The notes under the pieces were generated by a model. That model made no database searches. It saw only the letters and a list, made by a program, of their open reading frames with translations, and was not told where the DNA came from. From Oceanimonas smirnovii ATCC BAA-899 (GTDB lineage: Bacteria > Pseudomonadota > Gammaproteobacteria > Enterobacterales > Aeromonadaceae), in the NCBI RefSeq assembly GCF_000381965.1, contig NZ_KB908466.1, forward strand, positions 38,447-102,446: a stretch of DNA of 64,000 bases, written 5' to 3'. Shown here piece after piece: positions 63,959 to 64,000 of this stretch. Both the position numbers and the translations under genes were made by a program. Within the stretch, counting starts at the first letter, position 1. Every line of letters starts with the position of its first letter.

Positions 63959-64000
63959 ATGAGTGTATTTGTCGGCATTGATATTGCTGCTCAAACGTTT
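63959..64000 (+). mobile_element. IS110-family transposase, first 14 codons (cut by window end)
   Basis: An ATG at 63959 with AAAGGGA just upstream starts MSVFVGIDIAAQTF, the beginning of a DEDD (RuvC-like) IS110/IS1111 transposase; VFVGIDIA carries the first catalytic Asp. The rest lies beyond the window, so completeness is unknown. In the IS110 group the non-coding left end upstream of the gene encodes the bridge RNA that guides recombination; 63890-63958 and perhaps further upstream would be that end (inference). Confidence 0.75.

Noticed and set aside
1..64000. CRISPR arrays, tRNA and rRNA genes, prophage structural genes, replication origin
   Set aside because: No regularly spaced repeats, cloverleaf sequences with CCA ends, rRNA segments, phage modules or DnaA-box clusters were recognised.

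Overview
The window reads as a chromosomal core region of a gammaproteobacterium. Gene order and protein sequences are close to E. coli, but trpG and trpD are separate and the primosome, rbs and csrB neighbourhoods are laid out differently. Together with a GC-rich, marine-type flavour, this suggests the Aeromonadales (Oceanimonas/Oceanisphaera/Zobellella-like). That placement is inference from protein resemblance and synteny only; no database search was possible. Nearly every base is used: about 63 protein genes, two recognisable regulatory RNAs (6S RNA and a CsrB/RsmZ-type RNA) and two amino-acid leader peptides with attenuators. No tRNA, rRNA, CRISPR array or prophage was seen.

Layout. 1-5927 is the end of the translation/RNA operon: infB (5' cut by the window), rbfA, truB, rpsO, pnp. 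6062-9196 holds pdxH, a GNAT acetyltransferase, the ribosomal oxygenase roxA and the SPOUT methyltransferase lasT. 9193-14144 is the threonine operon thrL-thrA-thrB-thrC with an attenuator. 14184-14640 is a csrB-like small RNA with a GacA/UvrY-type box upstream. 14647-16568 (minus) is rimK plus an AstE-like deacylase. 16853-19546 is acnA, followed by a REP-like doublet. 19623-23018 is the molybdate regulon: modE divergent from modABC with two ModE boxes between. 23021-25128 (minus) is rpiA, fau, a VF530 protein, 6S RNA and zapA; divergently, ygfB-ubiH-ubiI leads to gcvT-gcvH-gcvP (33131).

33261-38053 carries a host-attachment-family protein, yceI, an elaB/yqjD-yqjE-yqjK-like membrane trio, a divergent dnaT/dnaC-like pair and an rssB homologue that lacks the phosphoacceptor aspartate. 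38054-41283 (minus) is galU, a ComEA-type protein, yciI, yciB and an EamA permease. 41330-47063 (minus) is the complete ribose operon rbsD-A-C-B-K-R with CRP-like and LacI-type operator sequences upstream. 47303-50809 holds miaE, a YkvI-type membrane protein, an SDR and a nucleoside deaminase. 50985-54113 (minus) is a large PLD-DEAD helicase-DUF3427 protein bordered by repeats, the most accessory-looking gene of the interior. 54327-61206 (minus) is the complete trp operon (trpL, attenuator, an extra 44-codon ORF, trpE-G-D-CF-B-A) with translationally coupled junctions. Divergent from it are rnm, yciO and rluB, as in E. coli. The window ends in repeats, a possible gene remnant and the first 14 codons of an IS110-family transposase.

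Regulation visible in sequence includes Thr/Ile and Trp attenuation, molybdate repression, cAMP-CRP and RbsR control of ribose uptake, and Csr control through the sRNA. No obviously new multi-gene system is present. The best leads are the extra ORF in the trp leader, the unphosphorylatable RssB, the dnaT/dnaC-like pair, the helicase island and the unannotated RNA elements.
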